This document shows, one piece after another, positions 53,541-63,785 of a stretch of DNA of 64,000 bases. The stretch is from the NCBI GenBank assembly GCA_031772625.1, contig CM062816.1, positions 1,669,027,058 through 1,669,091,057 of the forward strand, read 5' to 3'. Below the pieces are notes generated by a model. The model saw only the letters and a program-made list of their open reading frames with translations, was not told where the DNA came from and did no database searches. Source of the DNA: Pinus tabuliformis (Eukaryota; Streptophyta; Pinopsida; Pinales; Pinaceae). Position numbers and translations under genes: made by a program. Numbering within the stretch: position 1 is the first letter of the stretch; each line of letters begins with the position of its first letter.

Positions 53541-53599
53541 AATGTGAACTTTGAAACGGGAACTATAAACTCAAAACGGGAACTCTGGCCAAAAACCCC

Positions 53600-53885
53600 G
53601 TCAAAACATCAAAAACAGTGCTAAAAACGAAAAGTGTTGGTGCTGGAATAACACCTTTTTTTTCTAGGGTAAATTTTCAACATGTTTTAAAAATGGCAGT
53701 GAAAACCAATTTTTGTGCACAAATTATCCAAAAAACACCCTTAAAACGAAGTGTTGATGTTCGAATAACATTTTGTTTTTTCAATGGTAAATTTTGTGCA
53801 AAAAACACCCTCAAAACGAAAAGTGTTGACGCTGGGATAACAAAAAAAAAATTCAAGGGTAAAATTTCAACATTTTGAAATAATG
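53600..53885 (+). repeat. Three degenerate repeats with an AAGTGTTG(G/A)(T/C)G core
   Basis: ACGAAAAGTGTTGGTGCTGG (near 53626), ACGAAGTGTTGATGTTCG (near 53736) and ACGAAAAGTGTTGACGCTGG (near 53818) are each followed by AATAACA or GATAACA. Further on each has (A/G)GGTAAA(A)TTT. The period is about 85-110 bp. Confidence 0.75.
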
Positions 53886-53929
53886 GCGTAAAATATTTTA
53901 TCATGACCCCGAAAAACATTAAAATTTCA

Positions 53930-54365
53930 AAAAAATAATGAAAACACAAAATAAAAATCAAATTAAAACAAAGAAACAACAACAACAAAAAAATAGCAAA
54001 ACATAAATTAAAATATATACTAAAAACAAAACATAAAATAAAAAACAAAAACAAAAGAAATCAATCATAAAAATGTTAAAAAAAAACAAAAAACAAAATT
54101 AACCTATAAAAGATAAGAATTAAAAAACTAAAAAAAAAATACAAATTATGAACAAATAAATAGTAAAAAAAAACGAAACAAAACAAAAAACAAAAAACAA
54201 ATATGTAAACCATAAAGTTAAGTAACTAAAAAAAAAAAAAAAAAACTAAATTAAACAAAAATAGAGAATTAACTAAAAAAAAAAAACTAGTAAAATTAAT
54301 ATTAAAAACATTTAAAAAAAAAAAAAAAACTGAAATTACTAAAAAAAAAACTAAAAAAACAGGGA
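53930..54365 (+). repeat. Strongly A-rich tract
   Basis: About 430 bp made almost only of A runs broken by single C, T or G (AAAACAAAA, AAAAAACTA units). There is strong strand asymmetry and no ORF on the plus strand. It could be a spread poly(A) end or expanded simple sequence. Confidence 0.8.
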
Positions 54366-55402
54366 AATTTTAAAAATATATGTCTTTTTGATGATGATGG
54401 TGGTGGTTAATGTCCGCTGACACCAAACATTGGTTTATCGGACCTAAAGAAACAAATTATTTATTTTGATTTAAGATTTTATTCCTATGCTCAAAAGCTT
54501 GGAGAGAAGCCTCCCGAGCTCACTATAATTTTGACATTGTAAAAGGCTAGGAAGGTCAGTATTGTAACAAAGATTATGACTATTAACACTTAGGTTGTCC
54601 CTTAAGGTTAAGAAAGGGATACGGCCAAGGTAACCACAAACCAACTTTGGACTGCAAGTTCTAGCCAACCTGCAATCAGAGAGGGCTCTCTCTTTTAGAT
54701 TTAGCTTTGTTTGAAAAAGATTTTAGGCTAGGTCTTGGGTCCAGAGGGTTTTTTGTTTTGTTTTGGTGGGAAAACTAACACTTTCAGGTAGAGAGGCAGA
54801 GTATAGTCTGAATCTTTCAAACCATTGGGCGTGGAGTCGAGGAGGGGAACTGCTGGTGCGTTTTCTTAATAACAGTGAGGGAACATGGAGTGAGATAGCT
54901 GAGGTCGAAGCAATCTTCAGGTTCAAAGGATGGAATGAATGCTAAAGAAAGAGAGGCAATTAAGAATCTCTCCAACATATTAGCAAAGTGGCAACAGGGC
55001 GCTACCTAGGGGCAGTTAAGAATCCCTAGATAATTGGCCAACACAGGTGAATTGGGGTAAACATGAGCCGGAAGGAATTCAATGTTCATAACCAATTCTT
55101 TTAGAAGAAAACATCAATAAACAGCAGAAATTGAGCATAGAGAGTATTTAAACTAATTCTAGGCTATTCCTTTTTTCTGCTATTTAGATAATGGCAAACA
55201 CATAAACAGAGATAAGAGGCACTTATTGCTTCGGGCCGCGGCGCAGGAATTCCATCTTCAACTCTTCAAAACATTCATCTACAGCAGACAGTTCGCTCTC
55301 CAAGCTTTAAGCAATCTTTGATTACAGAAAGTTCAGGTATACACAGTGAGTCTCTAGTGAAAATTTTCAATTAACCAACCCTTAAAACTATACAGAGGGT
55401 GG

Positions 55403-55410
55403 TATATATA
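55403..55410 (-). promoter_or_regulatory. TATA box in the gypsy-2 LTR
   Basis: TATATATA within CCCTATATATACCACC on the minus strand. Transcription would start near 55375-55380. Confidence 0.6.
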
Positions 55411-56105
55411 GGGAAAAACTTTCTATCTACTGCTTTTATTGCATCTTGACCTAATCAGGTCATAAAACATAATTTATTGACCTAACTCTATCTGGAATTA
55501 AATGCAAAAAATCTCTTGAGCGGCGCTGAGGGTCGCCGTATCAGAAATAAGTAAATGATGTGGTCCTTGGTGGCTTGTTGTAGTGTCTTCTGAAATAAAT
55601 ATGCATGGGTTCCTGCTCCTCGATGTCTGCCTGCATTTAAAGTTTAAGCTATGATTTGATTGCAGGAATGGGCTTTAGCTGCTTGATTTGACTTTCTAGG
55701 GGGCTCATTAATTCTTAGCTGCTTCGAGCCACTAAAATATCTTCGGCTGATACTCTTTGGCGTTTTTTTTCTTCTCTGATACTCTTTGACAAAATCTGGA
55801 CTGCTGATCTGATGTGCTGTGGGTCTAATCACTAATAAATGGCCGATGTTCGGCCTCTGTATCATCTGGAATGATCTTCTGCTCCTTTTGGTATGCTCTG
55901 TGAGGAAAACGGATCATTTGTGCGCCTTCTCGGGCTTCCTGGGGCCGCATGGTGAGAAGATTCCTTAAAGATTCCCTGAAGATTCTCCATTTTGGCCCAA
56001 AAAATCCTGCGATGAGGCGCAAATCGCTCATCAAAAACTGCCTCAGAATTGGATTCCGGGGCTCCGAAGTGCGACTTTTGCGCCTCTGCGTCCAAAAAGT
56101 GTTGA

Positions 56106-56303
56106 TGACGTCAGCATTGTACAGCGGGTGACGTCAGCAGGGTGACGTGGCAGGATGACGTCATCACGTACGGACGATGACGTGGCAGGTACGGTGGCGG
56201 GGACACGTGGCAGTGACGTGGCAGGCGGCCACGCAGGTAGGTGACTCATCGGGTGACTGGACAAGGGGTGACGTGGGCGGTGATTGTGCAGGGGGTGACG
56301 TTA
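56106..56303 (-). promoter_or_regulatory. Array of TGACGT / CACGTG motifs in gypsy-2 U3
   Basis: Eight TGACGT sites start at 56106, 56129, 56143, 56156, 56178, 56214, 56269 and 56296. Three are full TGACGTCA palindromes (56106, 56129, 56156) and three are TGACGTGGC. One G-box sits in ACACGTGGC (56203-56211) and one TGACTCA is at 56242-56248. These are classic cores for plant bZIP factors (TGA type, ABRE/G-box, GCN4-like). Ten sites in under 200 bp is far above chance for DNA of this make-up. Confidence 0.75.
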
Positions 56304-57333
56304 CTGGGCAGGGTGGTAAGCGGTATGTGGCGCACCGCTTTTCGGGGATGGCGGTTTCGGGGGAAGGGGCTCCGCCACACCCAAGAGCCTGACGCGTGGC
56401 GGGAGTACGGCGGCAAAACCGCCGAACTCCCGGACGCTAAAGGCCGGGCGTGTTGCATATAGGAAAGCCCGCCAGCCGTTGATCTGTGGGGCGGGCGATC
56501 CAACGGTTGGCGGCGATCGCGAGGTAACGGCGGGTTAGCGGGTGGGAATATTCGCAGGAATATTCCAAATTTAATATATGCGCGCGGTGGGTTAAAAACT
56601 ATAGGAAAAGGGTTTATGTGGGTTTTACAGGCGCGGGCTTAATACTTATGCACAGAAACTTTGGGTTAGGGGCGGAATATGGTTTTTTTACAGCGTTAGG
56701 GTGAAATTTTACAAGGGGAAAGGTGAAAACATGGGTTTTTTGGGGGTTTTTAGGGTTAAGGGAGAGGTTACTAGCTGACCAGATGTCAACTAGTTCCTTA
56801 ATGACTCGGATGGGCTAAAAACAGCCCCAGATGGACTGTGATTTCCCGGACTTATAGAGAATATGGCTATATTGCCAGGGAGGGGTATTTACATAGGGGA
56901 GTTTATATACATGATTTTAATAGGGGAAGGGAAAAACTGATAGGGAGTTATATAATAAAGTTAAAAGTTAATATGGAGATGAAAAGAGGGCGCTAAGGTG
57001 TGAGACCTTATGCCATTTTGGGGAAAAGAAGGCTCACAGATGATGAGTGAGTAGTCCTTGAGTGAAGGAGATCCTCACCAAGGCAAATGTCATGGAAATG
57101 ATGAAACTGAGAGGCTCAAGCAGATCTTGACCTCTTGGGGGATGTTAGTAAGTGACTTTGGGGTGATGAGAAGAAAGGGGAGGTTAGTGAATCTCCAGCT
57201 TGAGTACCTCCATTGAATACAAAGCTGCCTGATAACTGTGCTCTGAAAAGATAAGACATTGTGGGATACAAAATTGATCACCAATCATGATTCTGCCACC
57301 GAACAGCTACCTACCCAGCCTACTGTCCTAACA

Positions 57334-57352
57334 TTTTTTCTTCTTTTTGTTT
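57334..57352 (-). other. Polypurine tract of gypsy-2
   Basis: The minus strand reads AACAAAAAGAAGAAAAAA immediately before TGTTAGGACAG. It fixes the element's 3' LTR boundary. Confidence 0.8.
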
Positions 57353-58358
57353 TGGGTGCACTTAGACTTGCAGACCCATCCTTACAATTTTTCCTTTGAA
57401 TTTTCCTATCTAGATCTGCACTTATTTCTGCCAGGGCCCAGATTAAACAGTTGGGTCCCTTTGATTCTCTACCTATCTACAAATCTGCCAAGATTAAACT
57501 GTTTGGACAGATATCATTCTCTATATTCTACAACAAGAAATTAAAACCTAGGGAGACCAAGATTAGACTGTTTGGACCTCCCTAAAATGAAGAACTCTTC
57601 AAAACTGGGACAACTCCTCAAAATTGGAAACAACAGTGGCATTTGAATTGGCACACTTTATTACTTCTTCTCTGGTTTTCTTCTCTGGAAATATGGAACC
57701 TTGCTGCAAGAAAGATGAGATATTTGGCATGTAAAAATGTCAGTCATGAAAAATGAAACCTGTTGCAACAGGAGGCTAACAGTGGCTCCACTTGGGGATG
57801 GCTTTTCCTTGTGAAAAGTCAAGAACAGCAGGTCAGACTGCCTTGATCTCTGTTGTCACCATAAACTGAAAAACTTCTTTGCTCTAGCTGTTAGAAATAT
57901 GAAACTCTGTGACAAAACAACCTTCTCCTCAAGTGACTTTTTGTGAACTGCTCAGCAACGCCTGCTTTCTTCTGCGTGCTGGATTATTATGTACAGTGCT
58001 GCCTGAGAATATATCTTTGAAAACATGGATTGCAAATTGATGTACTTCCTTCAGCATTGGTCTGAAACAATTTGCTGAAATTTTTCCTCTTCTGTTAACC
58101 CTTTCTTGCCTGAAAATTGCAAGTGCAAAACAGCTTCTCTTTGACCTGAATTGCTGTTATGACTTTGTTACTCTTGCTGTTTTGCTGAGATTGATACAGA
58201 GATAGGTCTTTAAAAACTAGACAATCAGCACCGGCTGTGCCTCCATGAATTTACTGCTGTTCCTTCAATAATCGGCCTGCTTATCAAAAGGGATTAAAAA
58301 TCGTGCTCATATATACACAATATAACTGTACAAAGATATTTACAGAACTTGCATTGTT
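57353..58358 (-). other. 3' non-coding region of gypsy-2
   Basis: About 1 kb between the integrase stop and the PPT. A short motif recurs: CAGATTAAACAGTTGGGTCC (near 57439), CAAGATTAAACTGTTTGGAC (near 57490) and CAAGATTAGACTGTTTGGAC (near 57559). No ORF. Confidence 0.7.
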
Positions 58359-58703
58359 TCAACAACAAGGATCGTGATAATGTTTCAACATCCTGCCATT
58401 CACAAGGCCTTCTTCAACAGTGCTGTCCTCCATAGATCTGAGAAAATAGGTGTTGTTTCCTTGAACAGCAGAAATTTCAAATGGACCTTTCCATAAAAAA
58501 TCAAACTTGGCATGCTTTCCCTTGTCTTCTCTTCGTGAATCCCACTTTAAAACTTTGTCACCAATTCTGAAATTTTCAGCTTTAGCCCTCTTATCAAACA
58601 TCTTTTTGAGCTTTTCTTGTAGGATTTGTGCTCTGTCATAGACTTGTTCTCTGGTTTGCTGAAGATGAATTGTCTGATTAATTCTTCTTTGGATGTCATT
58701 TGG
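58359..58703 (-). pseudogene. Gypsy-2 integrase C-terminal end, beyond a stop
   Basis: In the same frame as the long polyprotein after a single TAA at 58704-58706 (CAA in all likelihood before). It reads PNDIQRRINQTIHLQQTREQ, then FRIGDKVLKWDSRREDKGKH and KGPFEISAVQGNNTYFLRSM, ending GRMLKHYHDPCC. This is the DNA-binding SH3-like end of gypsy integrases. There is no chromodomain. Confidence 0.88.
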
Positions 58704-61700
58704 TTAAGCCTGAATCTCTTGTAACAGCTTGATGGTGGGAATGCCCAGGGATGAAGGAAATCTAGCCTCCATGCCATATACCAGCTCATAAGGGCTCATT
58801 CCAATTGATCTTTTGCTTGAAAGTTTGTCTGCCCATAGGGCATTCACTAGCTTTTTGTGCCCGTTTTTCTTGTTTTCTTCTAGCATTTTCTTTATGATGT
58901 TGATGAGGCTCTTGTTAGATGATTCAGCCAATCCATTGCCTTGAGGGTAATATGCTGTAGAGTGGCCCAGGGTGATGTGAAACTTATGGCAGACACTGAT
59001 CATCTTTTTGGATTTGAAAGCAGCGGCATTGTCAGTGATGATTTTCTCAGGGCAGCCAAATCTGGAAAGGATGTTGCATTCAAGGAATTGGATAATGATG
59101 GTATCATTGGCTTGTCTACAGGGAATGGCTTCAACCCACTTGGTGAAATAATCGGTGGCTGTTAGGATCCATTTGTGCTGGCCTGAGGAAGATGGATGAA
59201 TTTCTCCAATGAAGTCAAGACCCCATTGTTGAAAAGGTTTTTCGGTGGAGATTGGTTTAAGGGGCAGGGGCAACAACTTTCTCTTGCCTTTAAAGATTTG
59301 GCACTTGTGACATGTCGTGGAAAACTTTTTAACATCTGCAAAGAGAGTGGGCCAGTAGAAACCAGCCCTCAGGATTTTGTCTGCTGTGGACTTCCAGTAG
59401 AGATGTCCTCCATAATCACCTGCATGGAATTCTTTCATGACATTGTTAGTTTCATGCATGGTTAAACAATTTAACAATATACCTTCATGATTTCTCCAAA
59501 ATAATGCACCATCAATAACAAAAAATCTCAAGGCCTTCATTTTCAAAAATCTTTTCTTTGTTCTGGACAATCCTAGGGGAGCACACAGGTTTAACAATAC
59601 ATAGCAAATATCAGTGTACCAGGGGCATTGCAGAAATATTTCACTGATCTGTGGAGTCGCCAGCTCCGGTTCATTGTCCAGCTGGTTAATGTCTAAGGCT
59701 TGAAAATTTGTTTCGGACATCAGTTTAGCTAAACCTTGTCCCTTTATCAGCTTGGTTGGTTTTATTTCAATGTCATATTCGAGGATGCTTGCGATCCACT
59801 TTCCTCTTTTGCCTTCTAATCCGTCTTGAGTCAATATGTCTTTTACAGCGGCGTGTGGGACGTAGGCAATCACGTGTGAATATAGTATGTACACTCTAAA
59901 ATCCTTGATGGCCTTGACAAGTGCGTAGGCCTGTTTTTCCATTATCGGGTACTTCAATGGGGCATCTCTTAAGGCTCGGCTGAAAAAAGCAATTGGCTTT
60001 TCAGCTCCCTGTTCGTCCTTCTGCAGCAGGACAGCAGCTATCGTATGCTCGGATGCAAATGAAAATATGATGAAATCTTTATCGAATTGTGGACTAGTTA
60101 GGACAGGGGTTTGAGTTAAGGCAGATTTGATACTCTCAAATGCTTGCTTAGCTTCCAGGGACCATCTTACCTTGGCATCTTTCTTTAACATGTTGCTTAA
60201 CAGTCTTATTAATTCAGCCAGATTTGGAATGAATCTTCTCAAAAAGTTGATTTTTCGAAGGAATGCTTGTAGCTCTTTTATGTTTCTGGGGTATGGAATT
60301 TGGAGGATGGCCTGTATTCTCTCAGGGTCAATTCTGATCCCATCCTTTGATATGATGTGGCCAAGTAATTTTCCTTCTTCGAGGCCAAATAAGGACTTCT
60401 TAGGATTCAAGGAAATTCCATATTTTCTGCATGTCATGAAAATTTGTCTGAGATGCTTGAGGTGTTCCTCATCAGATTTGGAAAATGGGGTTAAATCATC
60501 AAGGTACACAACCAGGAAGTCATGTATTTCTTTGGCGAAAGCAATATCCATTGCTCGTTGAAAAGTAGCACCAGTGTTTTTAAGTCCAAATGGCATCTTT
60601 ACATACTTAAATGTTCCCCAGGGTGTGGTAAAAGTTGTTTTGTCTTGGTCATCTGGGTGAACAAGTATTTGGTTAAAACCTGAAAATCCATCTAGTAAAG
60701 AGATTCTAGATGATCCCACTACTCTCTGCAATATGTGGTCCATTTTGGGCAAAGGATAGTGGTCTTTTAAGGAGACTTGGTTTAAGTTTCTGAGGTCTAC
60801 ACAAAGTCTGATTTCACCTGTCTTTTTTCTTGTAGGAACAAGATTGGACACCCACTCATAGAATCTGATAGGGGCTATTATGCCTGCTTCCCACATTCTT
60901 TTTACTTCTTTTTCAATCGGGGGAAGCAGCACAGGGTTGATTCTTCTCAATTTCTGTTTGAAAGGCTTCTGGTTGGGCTTCAATGGGATTGTGTGCTGAA
61001 TCACTGATGTATCATAGGACTTCAAATCCTCATAGCTCCAAGCAAATACATCTTGGAATTCTTTGAATAAGTCAATGTACTTGGGCTTTTGATCGGGTGG
61101 CAAGTTTTTGGACAGTTTGATCATTTTTGGATTCTCTGGTGTCCCAATGTTGTGTTCTTCAATTTCCGTGTTTATTGGTTGCATTTTTGGTTTTCTGGGA
61201 ACGTCATTAGAGTCAAACATGTCTTCTAGCGGAGTTAGTCCAGCAGGCAAAAAATTATCTTTTAGGTCAATGATTTCTACCTCTGTTCTGTCTGCTTCTT
61301 CTGCCTGTGTTTGTTTCAGCTGTTCAATGTTTTCATTGTCAAAAACGGTTGGCTTCAGAATCAGTTTGGCTGTTGCAGCATCTAGAGCTTGCTGACTTTC
61401 ATTTCTCTGTTGTTCAGAATCTGTCATGGCATCCGTGTCAATGTGAATATTTGAAAATTCATGCGCAAGGGTAAGGAAATTATTAATCTGGGCATCATTC
61501 TCGAATACTTGCCAATCTCTAACATTATTTGGGATGGTGGGCCTATGTTTTATTTCGGCTGTGAAGCGATGATTCGGGTCAAAAGGAAGCTTGCATGTAC
61601 TTGCGAAGGTGGCTAGGCTGTGTGCATGAATGTTGTGATTTCTGGAAATCTTGTCAAGCTTGAATTCAGTGAATGACTGGAGTATGTCAGTAGCAGTTGT

Positions 61701-63785
61701 TTTGTAGGCTCTCATTCTATTGTCATTGGTAACAAAATTACCTTTCATCTGTTGTATAACTAGATCAGAGTCACCTAGGATAGCTATTTTAACAGCTCCT
61801 AGAGTTTTTAACAATTTAAGGCCTAATAGCAGAGCCTCATACTCTGCCATGTTATTTGTACATTTGAAATTCAGTCTATAGGCATGTCCTTCTGCGTGAT
61901 TATCATATGTATTGTGAATCCAGACACCTGCCCCTGCTCCTAACTTGTTAACAGAGCCATCAAACTCTAGAAACCATGTGATGTCTTGCTTGTGATCAGT
62001 ATTAAGAGATTGAACTTTTTTAGGATTGGGAAGATTTACAATTTCTGTTTGGGGAGGTTCTTGTAACATGCTGGTTGCATTTACTGTTTTGACGATTTCT
62101 CTATTGTGGGCAACCGTTTCTTCATTGATGTGCCCCTGTTGTTCTAGAGCCAAAGGCTCCTTATTAGTGGGCAGGTTTGAATCATCATTGAACAAAATGA
62201 AAGAATCCATATCGGAGTGGATCGAATAAATGGGAAAATTTTCAGGCTTGCTTTCACTACTTACTACGTATTTCATCGGCGTTTCTCTGTACAGTCTCTT
62301 TGGTTGCCCAAAGACTGAAATGGTAGCGTAGGAGAGGTCTAGTTGAAGGGATCCTTGAAGCTTCGCTCCCCATGATCTTGACAGGAGCATACCGTACTTG
62401 GGAGGAATGTCAGTGACTACTACATCCATGAGGATGGTTTTGTTCGGATATTGGACTAAGGAAACACACAGGTCTTTGATGAGACCTAGACATTTCACTT
62501 GACTTGAGTGAAATGAGTATAAATCTTTGTAAGGCCTTGTGATGTCGAGATTCAGTTTTTCCATAACTGCTTTGGGCATAAGATTGTGTGATGCCCCTGA
62601 GTCAAACATAGCGTTGTGTAAAACTTTGTCATGTATATGCAGACTGATATAAAAGGGTGGGACAGGTCCATAGGTAGATTTTCCATTAACTTCTGGGCCA
62701 AATAGGAGTTCAGGGGAATCATCCAAAACATTTACATCATCTTTGTTTTCTGTAATTTGAAGTGACCTTTGAATTTGTTGCCTATACATATCGTGTTTAG
62801 CCAATTCTGAAAGAGGAATGGCTATCTTGAGTTTTCCAATCTCTGTTTCTAAACTAAAAGGCTTCTCCAATGGAGTCTTGGTATTGGCATCGGCAGTTTT
62901 TCCCTTTTCATTTGAATTTTCAGCGACTTGCTCTTGTTTATTAGTGCTATGGGAAGTATTTGCTTGTGGTTTGGCAACTTCAGGGGTACTTTTTGGGACG
63001 CTGTTTGAGTTTTGTTTTGAGAAAGGAGGCGTCAAAGGCTGCTCCTTGGAAGGCTGCCTGTCTGTTATGTCCTCTACAGTCACTTGATTTGGGTTTGAGG
63101 CAGTTATATCAGCCGGTTCTGTTATGACAGCTTTGTTTTTAATCTTGTTGGGCTGTTTACCTTCCTTTGTCTTGCTAGGCTCAGAGATGTCAATGGTCCT
63201 AGTTCTGAGCTTATACTGTTTGTGTACTTCATACACAGCAGTATCATAACCCTGCTTGAAATCAAAAGACTCGCCAGTTTTAGTCTGAAATTGACTACCA
63301 TCATGTTCGTTTTGGTCTTCTCGTGTCAGGAAAGTTTGATGCTCACCCTTTAGGTCCATTAAATTCATGTGATCGTCTTCTATAGGCTGACTAGAAGTAG
63401 ATCCTTCTACATAGTTATCTTGAAAAGGGGGTCTAATGTCTTGGTCTTGGTTAGGCCTACCAGCATTTATGTTCTGTGTTTTCCTGAAATTTGGATTCCT
63501 TATGGTGTTGGACTGTTGTCCTTCCCATGATGCTTTTCTCTCAACATTTTCTACTCTTTCCCCTAGTCTTTGCAGGCCATTAATGATAGCATCAAGCTTC
63601 TGGTCAAAGGCTGAGGGCTCTTCTTTAAAGGTGGTTCTCTTTTCCATTCTTGCTCTGTTTCTTTTGGCAATTAAGTTAGCTTCTACGGTAACAGCAACCT
63701 TTTGCGCGTCTTCAAGAGTTGTAGGAGCTCTTTCTTTTAACTGATATGCCATATCAGGGTCAAAACCATCGGGAAATTTGTACAA
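58704..63785 (-). CDS. Gypsy-2 gag-pol polyprotein (1,693 residues, open)
   Basis: Residue numbers count from 63785. 1-150: end of gag (coiled segment LDAIINGLQRLGERVENVE). 150-380: low-complexity Ser/Thr/Lys/Gln linker. Protease: MFDSGASHNLMPKAV, catalytic Asp 395. Extra RNase H: FLEFDGSVNKLGAGAG (Asp 609), NMAEYEALLLGLK (Glu 648), ILGDSDLVIQQM (Asp 672); the last acidic position reads NIHAHSLATFA, His for the usual Asp. RT: from about 940, VSNLVPTRKKTGEIRLCVD, YLDD at 1095-1098. RNase H: about 1200-1340. Integrase: HAGDYGGHLYWKS and CHKCQIFKG zinc site, then core with LDFIGE, ITDNAAAFKS and NGLAESSNK, so D-D-E is intact. Upstream the same frame reaches the window end through one TGA. Possibly recently active. 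Confidence 0.93.
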   Translation of the reverse strand: MYKFPDGFDPDMAYQLKERAPTTLEDAQKVAVTVEANLIAKRNRARMEKRTTFKEEPSAFDQKLDAIINGLQRLGERVENVERKASWEGQQSNTIRNPNFRKTQNINAGRPNQDQDIRPPFQDNYVEGSTSSQPIEDDHMNLMDLKGEHQTFLTREDQNEHDGSQFQTKTGESFDFKQGYDTAVYEVHKQYKLRTRTIDISEPSKTKEGKQPNKIKNKAVITEPADITASNPNQVTVEDITDRQPSKEQPLTPPFSKQNSNSVPKSTPEVAKPQANTSHSTNKQEQVAENSNEKGKTADANTKTPLEKPFSLETEIGKLKIAIPLSELAKHDMYRQQIQRSLQITENKDDVNVLDDSPELLFGPEVNGKSTYGPVPPFYISLHIHDKVLHNAMFDSGASHNLMPKAVMEKLNLDITRPYKDLYSFHSSQVKCLGLIKDLCVSLVQYPNKTILMDVVVTDIPPKYGMLLSRSWGAKLQGSLQLDLSYATISVFGQPKRLYRETPMKYVVSSESKPENFPIYSIHSDMDSFILFNDDSNLPTNKEPLALEQQGHINEETVAHNREIVKTVNATSMLQEPPQTEIVNLPNPKKVQSLNTDHKQDITWFLEFDGSVNKLGAGAGVWIHNTYDNHAEGHAYRLNFKCTNNMAEYEALLLGLKLLKTLGAVKIAILGDSDLVIQQMKGNFVTNDNRMRAYKTTATDILQSFTEFKLDKISRNHNIHAHSLATFASTCKLPFDPNHRFTAEIKHRPTIPNNVRDWQVFENDAQINNFLTLAHEFSNIHIDTDAMTDSEQQRNESQQALDAATAKLILKPTVFDNENIEQLKQTQAEEADRTEVEIIDLKDNFLPAGLTPLEDMFDSNDVPRKPKMQPINTEIEEHNIGTPENPKMIKLSKNLPPDQKPKYIDLFKEFQDVFAWSYEDLKSYDTSVIQHTIPLKPNQKPFKQKLRRINPVLLPPIEKEVKRMWEAGIIAPIRFYEWVSNLVPTRKKTGEIRLCVDLRNLNQVSLKDHYPLPKMDHILQRVVGSSRISLLDGFSGFNQILVHPDDQDKTTFTTPWGTFKYVKMPFGLKNTGATFQRAMDIAFAKEIHDFLVVYLDDLTPFSKSDEEHLKHLRQIFMTCRKYGISLNPKKSLFGLEEGKLLGHIISKDGIRIDPERIQAILQIPYPRNIKELQAFLRKINFLRRFIPNLAELIRLLSNMLKKDAKVRWSLEAKQAFESIKSALTQTPVLTSPQFDKDFIIFSFASEHTIAAVLLQKDEQGAEKPIAFFSRALRDAPLKYPIMEKQAYALVKAIKDFRVYILYSHVIAYVPHAAVKDILTQDGLEGKRGKWIASILEYDIEIKPTKLIKGQGLAKLMSETNFQALDINQLDNEPELATPQISEIFLQCPWYTDICYVLLNLCAPLGLSRTKKRFLKMKALRFFVIDGALFWRNHEGILLNCLTMHETNNVMKEFHAGDYGGHLYWKSTADKILRAGFYWPTLFADVKKFSTTCHKCQIFKGKRKLLPLPLKPISTEKPFQQWGLDFIGEIHPSSSGQHKWILTATDYFTKWVEAIPCRQANDTIIIQFLECNILSRFGCPEKIITDNAAAFKSKKMISVCHKFHITLGHSTAYYPQGNGLAESSNKSLINIIKKMLEENKKNGHKKLVNALWADKLSSKRSIGMSPYELVYGMEARFPSSLGIPTIKLLQEIQA

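Larger units (their letters stand above)
54411..57333 (-). repeat. 3' LTR of gypsy-2 (right end sure, left end tentative)
   Basis: The right end (57331-57333, CTAACA) is firm: on the minus strand TGTTAGGACAG directly follows a polypurine tract. A TATA box lies at 55403-55410 on the minus strand (CTATATATACC), with an array of ACGT motifs 700-900 bp upstream of it. The left end is set at TGTCCGCTGACACC (54411) because the A-rich tract ends just before. The partner LTR lies outside the window, so this cannot be confirmed. Implied length is about 2.9 kb. Confidence 0.6.

Noticed and set aside
54410-54445. TTTGGTGTCAGCGGACA on the minus strand as a PBS of another element
   Set aside because: It has a TGG-type start, but no LTR end of the right polarity was found beside it. 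Kept only as a caution on the gypsy-2 LTR left boundary.
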